Shown one piece after another: positions 1 through 11,047 of a stretch of DNA of 64,000 nucleotides. The stretch covers positions 37,601,640-37,665,639 of the forward strand of contig NC_081411.1 of the NCBI RefSeq assembly GCF_030272615.1. The letters run 5' to 3'. The stretch comes from Cryptomeria japonica (Eukaryota > Streptophyta > Pinopsida > Cupressales > Cupressaceae). The notes below the pieces were generated by a model, which was not told the DNA's origin, made no database searches, and saw only the letters and a program-made list of their open reading frames with translations. Within the stretch, counting starts at the first letter, position 1. Every line of letters begins with the position of its first letter. The position numbers and the translations under genes were made by a program.

Positions 1-775
1 CAAGTCAAACCCTCTTGTAAACTCATTCAAGATATACTGATGTGATATTGGGCCAAGTGGCGGCCCATGAAGTGATGATTTGATATTTTTTCAAAGTAGG
101 ATTTAGAGGCTACTCAAGTTCGTTCAATAAGTTTAGTTTCAGATAAGCTTGAGTAGGCAACTTTGACCATTAATAACTTTTGACTTGGATGTTGTCTTGA
201 CGACATGCCAGATGCCTTGGGTTGTTAGTTTTACAATCTATCAACAGGCCAGGTTTTAGGCTTTGATGAGATGTTTTGATCAGTTTTTAAAGCTCATTTC
301 TAGAGCTACTCAGGTGATTTTGGCTGAAAGTTAAAGTTGGAGAAAGGTAAAAAAAATGAATATCCTAGGCTAAAATTTTCACACCTCAAGAATATTCAAT
401 CAGTGACACGGTGCATTTTGGCCCAGTCAGTTGTTTAGAAAGAAGAAAAAAATTTAGTCGGGCCCACTTTGGGGCCTGACTGAAGTTGATCCACGATCTG
501 ACTATGAAGGCTCAAAAATTTTAAATAATTATTATTTTTTTAATCTTATTGATTAAAATAATAATATATTCTAATTTGGGATGAAACATGTTTCAATTTG
601 AATCATCTTTGATTCAAAACTCTGTGCTCCAGGATAAGGTTTGCAAGGACAATCAAAAAATTAAGTTGTCCTAGGGTAAGAGTCCTACATTGCAAAGGAA
701 CCGCAGGATAAGTCCAAAGAACAAGGACAAGTCAAAAATTTGCCCGGAGGCAACTTGGAAAGGTGATAAGAGAGC
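1..775. other. Non-coding stretch, no gene seen
   Basis: I see no supported coding region here. The sequence is AT-rich, and from about 590 it takes on a 'ggataag...cctggg' vocabulary that continues into the tandem repeats at 776. It may be the non-coding part of an old LTR element, but I could not find a matching LTR pair. Confidence 0.5.
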
Positions 776-948
776 CCTGGTATAACTTTGAGGTGCAAGG
801 TGGAAGCAAGAAAGTTATCTCGAGATAATTTGTGAGGACCAAATTGATGGCCTGGTATAACTTTTAGATGCAAAGTGGAGGCAAGAAAGTTACCCTGGGA
901 TAATTTGGGAGGGGCAAATTGATGGCCTGGGATAACTTTGGGTCAAAA
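776..948. repeat. 75-bp tandem repeat, just over two copies
   Basis: A 75-bp unit beginning CCTGGTATAACTTT occurs at 776-850 and 851-925, and a partial third copy begins at 926. The two full copies differ at about a dozen bases. Each unit contains GCAAGAAAGTTA and ends CAAATTGATGG. Minus-strand open frames across it follow from the periodic sequence and are not counted as genes. Confidence 0.85.
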
Positions 949-1761
949 TTCAAAACAAAACTCTTGCCTCGCGAGTGCCGAGAGACCCATTGAAGGAGCC
1001 TTGTGATAAGTCAAAATGCAAAATAGGAAAGGATAAACCTTATCCCATGTGAAATATTCAGCACTTCAAAGTACCTTGGGATAAGACTTAAGTGTATGGG
1101 AAAAATAAATTGGTCCACCAAGCAAAGAAGAATGGAATTAGGGCACCCCCGTGGAAGTCAAAGGAAATAGGAGCACTGCGGGAGAAGCAACATGAGGGTA
1201 GGAAAGAAATCTCACCACCCATCACGGGAGAAAAGAAAGTCAATGCCACCGTGTAGGATAGGCTGAAACTATTGAGCGCCAAGGAAATACGATTTCCCCT
1301 ATCCCACATAGAGTTAGAAGTTGATTAAGAGGCACCACGGGATAAAGTTAAGACGTGGTGTAAATGAAAGAAACAACCCATAGGACAAAACATGCTGAGG
1401 GAAACATAGATTTAGGGAAAAAGTGCAATGAAGGTACGTAGGAGGCAGTGTGAGGAGATGAAATTTTAGGAAAAATGTTAGGGTTTTGCATTTGAATTCC
1501 TCTTATCAGCTTCCCCATTGCAGTTGAAAGGAATCAATGATTGTAGAGTTAATGAAGATGATGGTAGAGATAAATACAAACTCAGGGGAGTCACATTGTT
1601 TTGTTCATATATGCATTCTTTTGCTGCAGTAAAGTCATATCTTTTCTTGTAGACACAAATGAATTATATGATTTTGCTGAGATTATTCAAGATAAATTGC
1701 ATAATGGCTTGATCAGTGCAAGGAACCTTAAGAAGGGTTTAAATTCAAGCTTTATTCATTA
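949..1761. other. Non-coding stretch before the decayed coding block
   Basis: No coding region is supported. A short minus-strand frame at 1088-1309 has low-complexity composition and no recognisable domain. The stretch could be a leader of the decayed coding block that starts near 1762, but the sequence gives no direct sign of that. Confidence 0.4.
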
Positions 1762-4403
1762 TTGTGCCACTTGATTCTTTATTATAATAGGACCAGGTGG
1801 GAGGAATCCTTAAAGGTGAGTCTTTTTGAACCAAACGTAGATAAGAGTTGGCCAGTGCAGAGATGGACCCGAATGGGGGACAATGGATGCAAATACTCCT
1901 ATTATTATACATTCTCTGATTGTTTTGTCATGAGTATTTTGATGATGATGGGAGCCAAACTAAATAGGCACCTAATCAACATAATAAAGGTCTTAAAGGT
2001 TAGGAGTGCAAAGGCTGATAATGTTGAGTATCTTGAGGGTGTCATTATCCATAATTTTGGGGATTTCTCTTTTTACTCCAACTATACATTAATAAGGGTG
2101 TATGGATACAATCAAGTGCCTTGTATTCTCCCCATCATAGTCACACCTAGGCTCACATCCGTTGACTTCATTTGGTAGATGCTATGGTTAGAAAATGACC
2201 AAATAAGAACAAAAAAGAAGTGGCAACATCCTCCCTGAATGGTAAAATATAACGAGTTCAATGTAGGGAGTGACACCCTTGATAAAGTACAATATTTTTT
2301 TATAAATAATTATAGGATTAAGGTGGGCCAAGCAAGACATTATGACCCAGAGAGTTACATAAATGATGTTAGAACAAACAAATTGAGGGTGAGAGGTTTC
2401 ACCCATCATTTTGATGAAAGAGAAGATCTTATTAGAAATGCATGCCCCTTTGAGGCCTTGCAAAGGAGAAGAAAATGGAATTACCTAAGAAAGTTGGAGA
2501 GGGAGAGGAAAGAAGAGGACCCTAAATTCCAAGGATTGTGTGCTAATATCCACAATGACTTTGCTAGGATGTCTTGCAAGGTCAAAATTTTTGATAAATT
2601 GATTGAAGAGGAGTTGTTTCACCCATCATTTTCATGAAAGAGAAGACCTTATTAGAAATGCATACCCCTCTGAGGCCTTGCAAAGGAGAAGAAAATGGAA
2701 TTACCTAAGAAAGTTGGAGAGGGAGAGGAAAGAAGAGGACCCTGAATTCCAAGGATTGTGTGCTAATATCCACAATGACTTTGCTAGGATGTCTTGCAAG
2801 GTCAAATTTTTTGATAAATTGATTGAAGAGGAGTTGGCTCGAAAGTAGGCCAAACAACCTGGTGGAGAACAACCAAGTCCCAAGGTAATAACGAAGGTGG
2901 ATAAGGAAAAGGCAAAGATTTCTTACTTTGTTTGCATTATTGTAGAAGAAATTTACACTAGTGTGTCACCATCCCCATGATGCTTTTAAAGAGGATGAAG
3001 CTACAAAAGTATTAGCAGATATGGATAGGGAAATCATCCCAAGTGTCATCCTTGAGTATGAGGTCACTGATGAGAGGGTAATTGCCTCTAAAATTTTCTT
3101 GTCCAATGACATTCTTTTTAATTTAGATGAATTCAAGTCTTTTTGGTTAAGAGAGAAGCTTAAAGATTTATCTGAAGAAGATATTAGAAATATTTATAAG
3201 ACTAGAATTAAGTGCACTTCTGAAGAAGGAAGGGAGTTAGTTAAGAAGAGTGGCCTCCTCTTTGTACCAGGTTGGGACCTTGAGAAATTTTTTTGTTCTT
3301 AATCAGGTGATGAGATAGGTGGAGCCCATCTATGCACAAGAATTATGAGAGAATGGGTCTGGGGTTAACCCAAGCATAACAACCTTTTCTTTGTGGTATA
3401 AGGCTCCCAACATAGACAAGCCTATGGTTTTTTAGGGGGATGGAGCATAAGATGGGTGCAGTTGTGAGGATTCTTGTTGATACAACTACATCAAAGGTAA
3501 CCATTGTGTCAATGCATGATGCACATTTTGTTAAGCTAGTCATAGAAGAGCAGGAAAAGAAACATGAGAAGCTCAGAGCCTTACATGTGGCTTTGAGTGT
3601 TGATCATAGGAGGCTCTTCAATGAGAATGTAAAGCTGAAGAATGATTTGGCCAAGTGTCACTTAGTATTTGTAGTGGGTCCCAAGCCTAGGGAGCTTGTA
3701 AAACTAAAAGAGGAATTACAAAAAGTAAAAGAAGAGGTTGAGAAGAATTATTTGGACATAAGGAAATAAAGTATGTTGCAAATTTGAAATAGGGTCCTAG
3801 ACCACTTGGATGATGTCCACACCTCTTATTCTTAGGCGTCACAATTATGTGACTGGATTGATGACATTATTTCATATGTTCAACCAATTAGAAATACTTG
3901 TTTTCCCAAGGGTCAACAATTAAAAGAAATTCTTTTAGCAATAAAAAATGATAACAAGGAGCCCCAAAATTGTGGGTATCATTTGGAAAAATTATAATTT
4001 ACTGATTAAAGGAATTCCCCACATGGAGGAGGAAAAGATGGCACTAACAGAGAAGATAGGATCATTAAGAGGCCTGCAAAAATGAGACATTCCTTCGATT
4101 TTGATAGATGAGGGGAAAATGAAAGATCTTGCCAGGTTGATGGAGGACTTCATAAAATCAGTTAATGAAGTCCTAGATGCATTAGCTAACGATCCTAACC
4201 AAGACATGACCTATCATATAATTATTGAAAAAATCATCGATGTTGATTCTCTCTACCAAACATTTGCATTGGAGACTGTAACCATGCCCTCTCCAAAAGT
4301 TAGAGAGACAATGAATAAATTGCAAGATCTTGGGTCCTTTGCATGGCCAATAGATGATGGAGATTTCTGGCATAAAAGGTATTTCTCCTTGGAGGAAGAG
4401 TAG
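1762..4403 (+). pseudogene. Decayed coding block of unknown family
   Basis: Successive plus-strand open segments (1762-2178, 2239-2637, 2603-2848, 2961-3302, 3440-3769, 4101-4403) read as one long protein broken by frameshifts and stops. I do not recognise the family. The first part includes a VYGYNQVP motif. The middle is rich in charged residues (RKWNYLRKLERERKEED). The segment at 3440-3769 is predicted coiled coil, with E, K and L heptads near its end (KLKEELQKVKEEVEKN). The last part is acidic and ends FSLEEE. No zinc finger, protease, polymerase or transposase motif is visible. It could be a domesticated or element-borne gene, but nothing in the sequence decides this. Composition and direction are consistent throughout, so I treat it as one dead gene and not chance frames. 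Confidence 0.55.
2396..2835 (+). repeat. 220-bp direct tandem duplication inside the decayed gene
   Basis: Copy 1 is 2396-2615 and copy 2 is 2616-2835. Both start GTTTCACCCATCATTTT and end GATTGAAGAGGAGTT, and they differ at only a handful of positions. Because 220 is not a multiple of three, the second copy is read in another frame, and the first frame stops a few codons after the junction. The near-identity suggests this is later than most of the decay. Confidence 0.95.
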
Positions 4404-6793
4404 CCCGAGGATGAGGAGTAGGTGAGATTGTATATAGTTTTGGTATCCTCCTCTTTGTTTTTCTCTTCACAGGTTGAGATTTTTGGTGAGGTGATGTAAA
4501 TGCTCAAATGCTTCGTACCAATCAAGGTGCACCTATTTCAACTTCAAAGATCTTGATCAATATAAGTGTATAGCATATCATCTGACATATTTCATTTAAG
4601 GTACGGCTCTAGGCTCCACTTGACATCCTTGTAGATATCTACAATTAATGAGCTTTAAAGGTCTACTTGCAAGGAATATTTTGCGCTACTTGGTAGCATT
4701 TTGCAAAACGTAGCAGTTAGGATTTTGACAAGTGTCACAATCAACCTAAAGCTTGTTTTCCTCTATTAGTGTTATAAAAGGGAATTCGGGGCCATTGTGA
4801 TAGGATTCAAATTCTGAAATTTGGCTGGATTATATTTAATAGGCCAAGAGGAGTATAGAGATTGTTGAATATTTCCTTTCTACAGATGTTGCCTTGAAAT
4901 GGAAACTGATATTTTGATGATTAATGAAATGAGTATCATTCTCTAATTGTCGTATGTTTTCTATCCACATTTTGTATGAACTTTTGTATTAATGATATAT
5001 AAGTTTTTCTTCCTCCAGTAGGAATGTGTAGTTTGAATGTGGGTCTCTCTCAAGGAGAGTTAAAATCTATTTTATGAACTACTGTGATATGTGTTCAACT
5101 GGAATTATTAGTTATTTTTTTATGGTTTTCTAAACGTATTATGCAAGTTACAATATGTTTAAATGTGCATTAAACGTGTTTCATAGCAAGAGCAGATATT
5201 TTGTAGGTTGGACTATGTTTACCCTAGTTAGGCATTGATCAAGTTTAAGTTCTTAGAACCATTCTTATTTCACCTTTTTATATTTCTGTAGTAGGAGTAG
5301 TTGTTAGATTATCTTAGGAAATCAATCTCAATGCATGTGTGAAAGAAAAAAATCAAGGTTGTAGTCAGAACAAAGGGTTTATCAGTCTTTCATTGGTATA
5401 TTTTCATTGAGATATCTTCTTAATACAACATTGCCAGAACCATATTTTATCATAAAATCTCGAGACACTATTGAGGTCAACCTGCTTGGTCTTCCAGAGC
5501 AAAAAGTGCAAAAGATTGCAATCTCAGTAGTTGAATCTTGTTTGTTGGCCGAATCTAGCCTTTGACTTGTTGATAGGAGTGTGGCTAGATCCTTAGGGTT
5601 TAGGGATCTATTTATTTGGGAGCCAACATGGTGTATCTTGATAGTTCAATTGCCAATTTTGAAGATTTGGAGCCACTCTAATAAATTATAGAAAATCCTC
5701 TCCCTAGAATCAAATATGTCAGCTTGTGTGCAACTAACTAAGAATATTTATGCTCAAAATTCTATTCGCCTTCAATTTATAAAGGTATTGTTATTTTTGT
5801 TTCATCCTCTCCTCTTAGTTCTTCAAAAGCTATTGCGCAATTAGTTAGGCATTTAGAGTTTTTTTGTCCCCTCTTATGCTAAGGATTTAGATTTAAACGA
5901 ATAGTTTTGGATTATTATACAAAGGATGATGAAATCTCTTTCCTAAGTTGGATTGTCTCCCTCAAGCCAAGCCTTTAAATGCAATATTGTGTAAGTTTGA
6001 AATAACCACTTGGTTGTCTTGTTGTCATGTTTCTTTCTTTGGTAAATTTTATGATTTTATTTTATATTTCTATTGTTCTTCTATTGTAGCATGGTTGGGG
6101 TCTTATAAAAAATTCACCTTTCTTTATTAAAAATAATAATTTCAACTTTAATAATAGATATTTAATATTAAAAAATAAATAAATAAATTAGTGAACATAT
6201 AGTTTATCATATAAAAATAAGGATGCCAACAATATATAATTACATATATTTCAAAAATACAAAATACAATAATATATAAATTTTGAGGGGTTGAGTAATA
6301 TGGTTTTCTATCTATAGGAGGGAGAGAATCATCTAAGTAATTTAACTACAAATATAGAATAGGTAGTCCCCCTCACATCTTTCCACTAGAATATGTTCAA
6401 TCCTTTGAAAAGGATACTAGATATCATGCACATCTATAGTACAACTAAATTCAACAACCAAGTAAAATAATAATGTGTACACATCAGCCTTATGTAATCT
6501 ATTATGGAATGTCCCATATCCCCTCTAGCTAACATGATATAGAACTAATATGGGCCTTGTGACAATGTAAATAACTAATTAATTAGTTAAATGCAAAGAT
6601 AAAGTAAATGTAAATTATCCTTTAGTTACCAAACTCCCAACACATCCTACCTTGAGTTGACCATACTAGTTTGTACCATATTAGACAAATAACCATAAGA
6701 ATAGATTGACATATAATCATTGAGTTCCAATCTGATGATATTCCTTACCATGATATGATCTCATCTACATTCAATACACAATACAAAGTATAT
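4404..6793. other. 2.4 kb without a supported gene
   Basis: No coding region is supported. A TATA-like TATAAAAG lies at 4773-4780, in a context resembling an LTR promoter, but I found no partner LTR and no clear ends. The rest is AT-rich and runs of A and T become common after 6120. Confidence 0.5.
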
Positions 6794-7581
6794 AGATCTG
6801 TAAAGTGGAAAATCACGATCGAACCCTAAGTGTTCCCCCCACCACTCCAAGGAGAGAGAAAGGAGGTCACTAGGGTTGACGGTTTTCACTTAAGAGAGAC
6901 TTTACATTCAAAAGAGGGGTTGAAACCCACAAGATCCAATCCCACACAATGCAAGATTGGATTCTAAATGAGTTTCAAGGGTTAAGACAGCAAGGCTACC
7001 CTCTTTTGTAAAGAATGTAGATAGAAGGATTGAGCTAAGAATGCATGTAAAGTGAGAAAGATTCGCTTATAAACAGAGATAGGAATATGGGATGAAGCTG
7101 CGGACCTGGAATTAGCAGTAAAATGTCGAGACGGAGCTGTCCTGCAAATTTGAGCGAAAGTTGACAGGACGATGGCGCCCGACGTGCACATGGTCCTCCG
7201 AAAAATCTGCGGAACGAAGGGGGATCTATTCGGCTCTGCACAAGGATTCCAGATCTTCAATTACAGCCGCGTACCTGCAACCTACACACATAAAAGCGAG
7301 GACGATTGGGGGGCTAGGGATTAGGGGTTTGCCCTTAGGTCAAACCCCAGTTTTGGAATTAACCAAGAAATGAGAAATGCTGTAAATGTAAATGATTGTA
7401 ATGTAATAAGTACCAATACCTTGTTGTAAGAATGTTTGTATTCTTACATGCGAAGGTGTAGATGTTGTTGTATGTTGTATGTTGTATGTGGTATGTGATC
7501 TCCTTTTCAATGGTTGAATCCTTGTCTTGAATGCAACACTTAGCCTTGAATGGAGACTTAGAATGCTCAATTGCTTGAAGG

Positions 7582-7613
7582 AATGCTTGAATGCTTGAAT
7601 GCTTGAATGTTTG
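7582..7613. repeat. 8-bp microsatellite (AATGCTTG)4
   Basis: Four tandem units of AATGCTTG, the last one AATGTTTG, lie inside solo LTR C1. A separate run of TATGTTG-like units lies nearby at about 7458-7495. Confidence 0.9.
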
Positions 7614-7807
7614 AATATTGTTTCCACGTCTTGTACACATATGTCCTTCCTCCTCAAAATGGGAGAGGAAATGTAGTTTATATAATTGCCAATTAGGGTT
7701 GATAGACTGATTTTTCTGACCTTGGGCCGACATAGCAACCTTATTTTCCAATTTGCAAACTTAAAGACCCGAAGCCCCATAAGAGATCGGGCCCAAAATA
7801 GGGCCAG

Positions 7808-7931
7808 GGACCAGGGCGCTGGGCGCCATGGTCCTGGGGGATCAGGGCACTAGGCGCCATGGTCCTAAAGGACCAGGGCGCTGGGCGCCATGGTCCTGAA
7901 GGACCAGGGTGCTGGGCGCCATGGTCCCACC
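7808..7931. repeat. 31-bp GC-rich minisatellite, four units
   Basis: The core GGCGCCATGGTCC recurs with an exact 31-bp period, with CCATGG at 7826, 7857, 7888 and 7919. It lies inside solo LTR C1 and is far more GC-rich than its surroundings. The related LTR C2 has looser repeats at the equivalent place (about 8458-8545, GGGCGTGGCA-like). Open frames across the array are a product of the period. Confidence 0.9.
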
Positions 7932-8280
7932 TCCCGGGACAGCAGGGTGCAAGGAGGATCAGGCCAAGGTGCTGAAAAATGCAGTTTTTGATGTCGTGAA
8001 CAAGTTTCAGGGTCTCCATTCAGGTTTAGTGTTGCGTCACCATCCTGAAGACCCAAATGCAGTCGAAATTGCAAGTGTCGCAATTTTAGGACGTTACAAG
8101 ATCAACAATTGCTTTCCGTTCACCTAATATCTCTTACTTTTAACTTGATTATATTACAAAATATATATAATAAATATTATTTTCTAGTCTTCCAATATCC
8201 CCTATCCTTGAGTTTATTATATCTCTGATATAATAATATAATCATAAACAATAAATGTGAAAATTATCAAATAATAATAT

Positions 8281-9521
8281 TGTAGCATCATAAAATTGTG
8301 ATCCTTGCAATTTTGACTGCGTTTAAGGTCCTCACCCTAGTGATTGCATCTCCCTACTCAATTAGGACCCCTTTGTGCATCATCAATCCAAATCCCCTAT
8401 TGTTTTAGTCCTTACGTCACCTTGTGACCCTGTCCGAGCCCCAAAATAGGGTAGGGAAAGGGCATGGTGCCCTTGTCCCCCTTAGGATAGGGGTGTGGCA
8501 CCCTGGTCCCCCTTGGACAAGGGCGTGGCACTCCTATCCTCCCTCTTTGGGTGGCCCTCAAATGGGTCCATCTAACCCTTGGACCTAACTTTCTCTTTGG
8601 GACTTAAAATTCTCCTATGATGGCCTTTAGTGAGATGAGAATGATTTGTCCCAGGCATGTATAAAAGGAGACTTAATTCCCTTATTTAGGATATAGAAGA
8701 AGATAAACAAAATTCATGAGGAGGTCTTCATTATTGTTGTCATCCATTCAAGTGTTCATGTCTTCAAACATTCATCAAGTCTTCTGCATTCATCCATTGG
8801 AGCAACCTTATAATTTATTCATTTGTAAGCATGTGTGTGTGTTAGGGTTTTGTCATGTTACATGTCATTTCATGCAACACTTGTGGTTATGTCGAAGAAG
8901 CAACCATCATCAACAAATTGCAGATCTACAAGGTATACATTTCTATTATTCACATTTAAGTATTTGCAATTACTTTCTTTCAAGGTTGATTCCTCAACTG
9001 GGGTTTTACTAAGGCAAACCCCTATCCACATCCCTTCTTCCCTTCTTTTATCTACGCAAGTTGTAAGTGCAAGGCTATAATTGTAGATTTAGGCTTCATT
9101 TGCAGAGACAGATAAACCCTTTTCGGCATACGGATTTTTTGGAGGACCAGGTGCAACTTCAACCCGGTCTCTATGACTTTCCTCCAAATTTATAGGGCAG
9201 ATCTGTATCAGTCTAAATATCTTAGATCCAAAGTTAAAACGTGATCCAGAATTTGTAGCTCTTTATGTCACCCATTTTATCTTCATTTTTTGCATAATCA
9301 ACAAGTTAACAAGTCAATATATCTATATATAAAAAGGGGTCAATCACATTCGAACCCTTGCAATCCATTAGGCATTGACATCCTTACTTCTTTTGGATTT
9401 GGATATAGTGGATTCAACCCCTCTTTTGAATGTAAAGTATCTCCCAACTGAAAATCATCCTAGTGGTTTCCTTTCTCTCTTATAGGTGGGGAACTACTAG
9501 AATCCAATTTTCTAGTTTACA
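8281..9521 (+). mobile_element. Solo LTR C2 (family C), plus orientation
   Basis: The LTR begins TGTAGCATCA at 8281 and ends AGTTTACA at 9521, about 1,241 bp. A perfect 5-bp target-site duplication, AATAT, lies at 8276-8280 and 9522-9526. A TATA box (TATAAAAG, 8660-8667) is in the expected place for an LTR promoter. It is the same family as C1, 182 bp away in the opposite orientation, and as the interrupted LTR C3 at 42000. Short open frames at 8716-9080 fall inside the LTR and are not genes. Confidence 0.88.
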
Positions 9522-9526
9522 AATAT

Positions 9527-9909
9527 AATGCAATATTATATAAGCATTGACTAGCATAATTAACAAGCATTTCAATATTAATGAATTTTATGGACCACGA
9601 GAGTATAAATTTAACATCACAATCCATTCAATAAATAAGGACGAGTGCAATTATATTGACTTGCATGTCATACACAATATAACTTCGAGGATATCTTCAC
9701 CAAATGTAAAGCTTGCATTATTCGTTCTTATTTATGAAATTGAAAAAGCGGCATAAGATGATTACACATTATGATAGTATTAACTACATAATACTCCTTG
9801 ATTCAAGGGTTGACTTAAGAATTATTCAGTTCGACTGATAAGTGGAAGAAACGTCTCTCTCACTCAAGTGTTATTGTAGGATAACATTTTTTTTCTGAGA
9901 GATTCCCCA
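9527..9909. other. Downstream flank of the dehydrogenase gene
   Basis: The interval between solo LTR C2 and the stop codon of the SDR gene presumably holds the 3' UTR and polyadenylation region of that gene. A 69-codon plus-strand frame at 9547-9756 has no recognisable feature and is not called. Confidence 0.5.
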
Positions 9910-10991
9910 TTAGTACTTTCCAAACACAGCACTTTCATCAAGTACAACTGTTATCCCCCCGTCAACCACCATGTTGTGACCACTTACATATTTGGAATCC
10001 TCACTGGCCAGATACAAAGCAGCCCTTGCAATATCCTCTGGTTTAAGACTGGCTTGCTTTAACGGGGCCTCGAGCTGAATGGCGGCCTCCACCGTGGCCT
10101 TTGCCTCTGCTGAAGGGGCCACTCCCATAAAATTCATTACCAGATTTGTGGGAATTGCACCTGGAGAAATACAATTCACTCGTATTCCACATTTTCCCAG
10201 CTCTGCTGCACCGTTCTTAGTCAGCCCAATAACGGCATGTTTGGAGGCAGCGTAGGAGTAAGGAGTAAATCCTCCTGCTATTCCTGCAATACTAGCCGTA
10301 GAGATAATACTGCCTTTTCTATTGGGGATCATAACGCGGGCTGCGTGCTTAATGCCGTGCATTACTCCTTTTACATTGATATTCATCACTCGCTCAAAAT
10401 CCACCATATCATTTTCTGCCACGCTTAGTTTTAGGTTGTCGACAACTCCTGCGTTATTATACATAATGTCCAATTTTCCGTGTTTTTCCAAGGCCAAATC
10501 CACGGCTGCGCTTACATCTTGCTCCTTGCTCACATCACAGTGGATATATGTTGCCCAGGGAGAAAGTGATTGGGCCACTTTCATACCAGCGTCGTCTGCA
10601 ATGTCTGCAATGATGACTTTGGCTCCATGATTTGCAAATAGCCGAACAGTGGCCTCTCCAATGCCTGCGGATCCGCCTGTGATTATTGCAACTTTGCCTT
10701 GCAATCTGCATCAAACAAATACATTTTCGTTAAAGATGTTATCATCGAACAAAAAAACCCAGTTCAACAAAGCTCTGTCTCTGTCTCTATGTGCTTATGA
10801 TGTAAAGAAGACTTAGTATACACTGACACAGAGCCGTTTATGAGTGTAAAATCAACCTACATATTACTCAATTAACAAGTAGACTTCCAGAAAAGAACAA
10901 TTTCATTTCAGATAATTTTACAAGACTGAAGAATGTTTAAGATAATACAAAACCTTCTCCAGAGAGCAGCTGCAACATCTCCCTTAGACAT
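9910..10991 (-). CDS. Short-chain dehydrogenase/reductase, SDR110C type (two exons)
   Basis: An intact NAD-dependent oxidoreductase gene, 277 residues, with exon 1 at 10954-10991 and exon 2 at 9910-10705. Exon 1 encodes MSKGDVAAALWR plus two bases of the next codon. The intron (10706-10953) has GT and AG ends in phase 2 and rejoins an Arg codon ahead of LQGKVAIITGG. The long open frame alone begins at TTG, so exon 1 supplies the true start. Visible motifs: the Rossmann TGGSAGIG (about residues 22-29), Asp47 at the end of the second strand (favours NAD over NADP), NNAG (96-99), Asn123, Ser151, Tyr164 and Lys168 (YSYAASK). Length and motifs match the plant family that includes secoisolariciresinol dehydrogenase, xanthoxin dehydrogenase and momilactone A synthase-like enzymes. 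The substrate cannot be told from sequence; lignan or terpenoid secondary metabolism is plausible. It is probably cytosolic, as no targeting peptide is seen. Confidence 0.93.
10706..10953 (-). other. Intron of the SDR gene
   Basis: A 248-bp intron. The donor is AG|GTTTTG at 10954/10953 and the acceptor is GCAG|A at 10706/10705 (minus-strand sense). An intron at this place, just before the LQGKVA segment, joins the typical N-terminal MSKGD...WRR segment of the family to the Rossmann fold in frame. Confidence 0.88.
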
Positions 10992-11040
10992 GTTTTGAAG
11001 CTACAGAATACCCTTGAATGATTAGCTTTCGAAGAACCGG

Positions 11041-11047
11041 CTTTATA
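11041..11047 (-). promoter_or_regulatory. TATA box of the SDR gene
   Basis: TATAAAG in the minus-strand sense, 50 bases before the ATG at 10991. It implies a very short 5' UTR. It is the only good TATA-like motif close to the start. Confidence 0.65.

Larger units (their letters stand above)
6799..8098 (-). mobile_element. Solo LTR C1 (family C), minus orientation
   Basis: On the minus strand the LTR begins TGTAACGTCC at 8098 and ends TTTACA at 6799, about 1,300 bp. It is flanked by a perfect 5-bp target-site duplication, AGATC, at 6794-6798 and 8099-8103. No internal retrotransposon sequence is attached, so it is a solo LTR, the usual product of recombination between the two LTRs of a full element. 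It matches the plus-strand LTR C2 next to it: both share a 'GGCAAACCCCTA' block, a 'CAACCCCTCTTTTGAATGTAAAGT' block and the same ends. Superfamily cannot be told from the LTR alone. Confidence 0.85.

Noticed and set aside
5948-6130. 60-codon plus-strand frame
   Set aside because: Low-complexity hydrophobic peptide with no motif. Length is within chance for this base composition.
7741-8083. Minus-strand frames with repeated 'GAQHPGPSGPWRPAPW'-like peptide
   Set aside because: Produced by the 31-bp GC-rich minisatellite inside a solo LTR. No start context or domain supports a gene.
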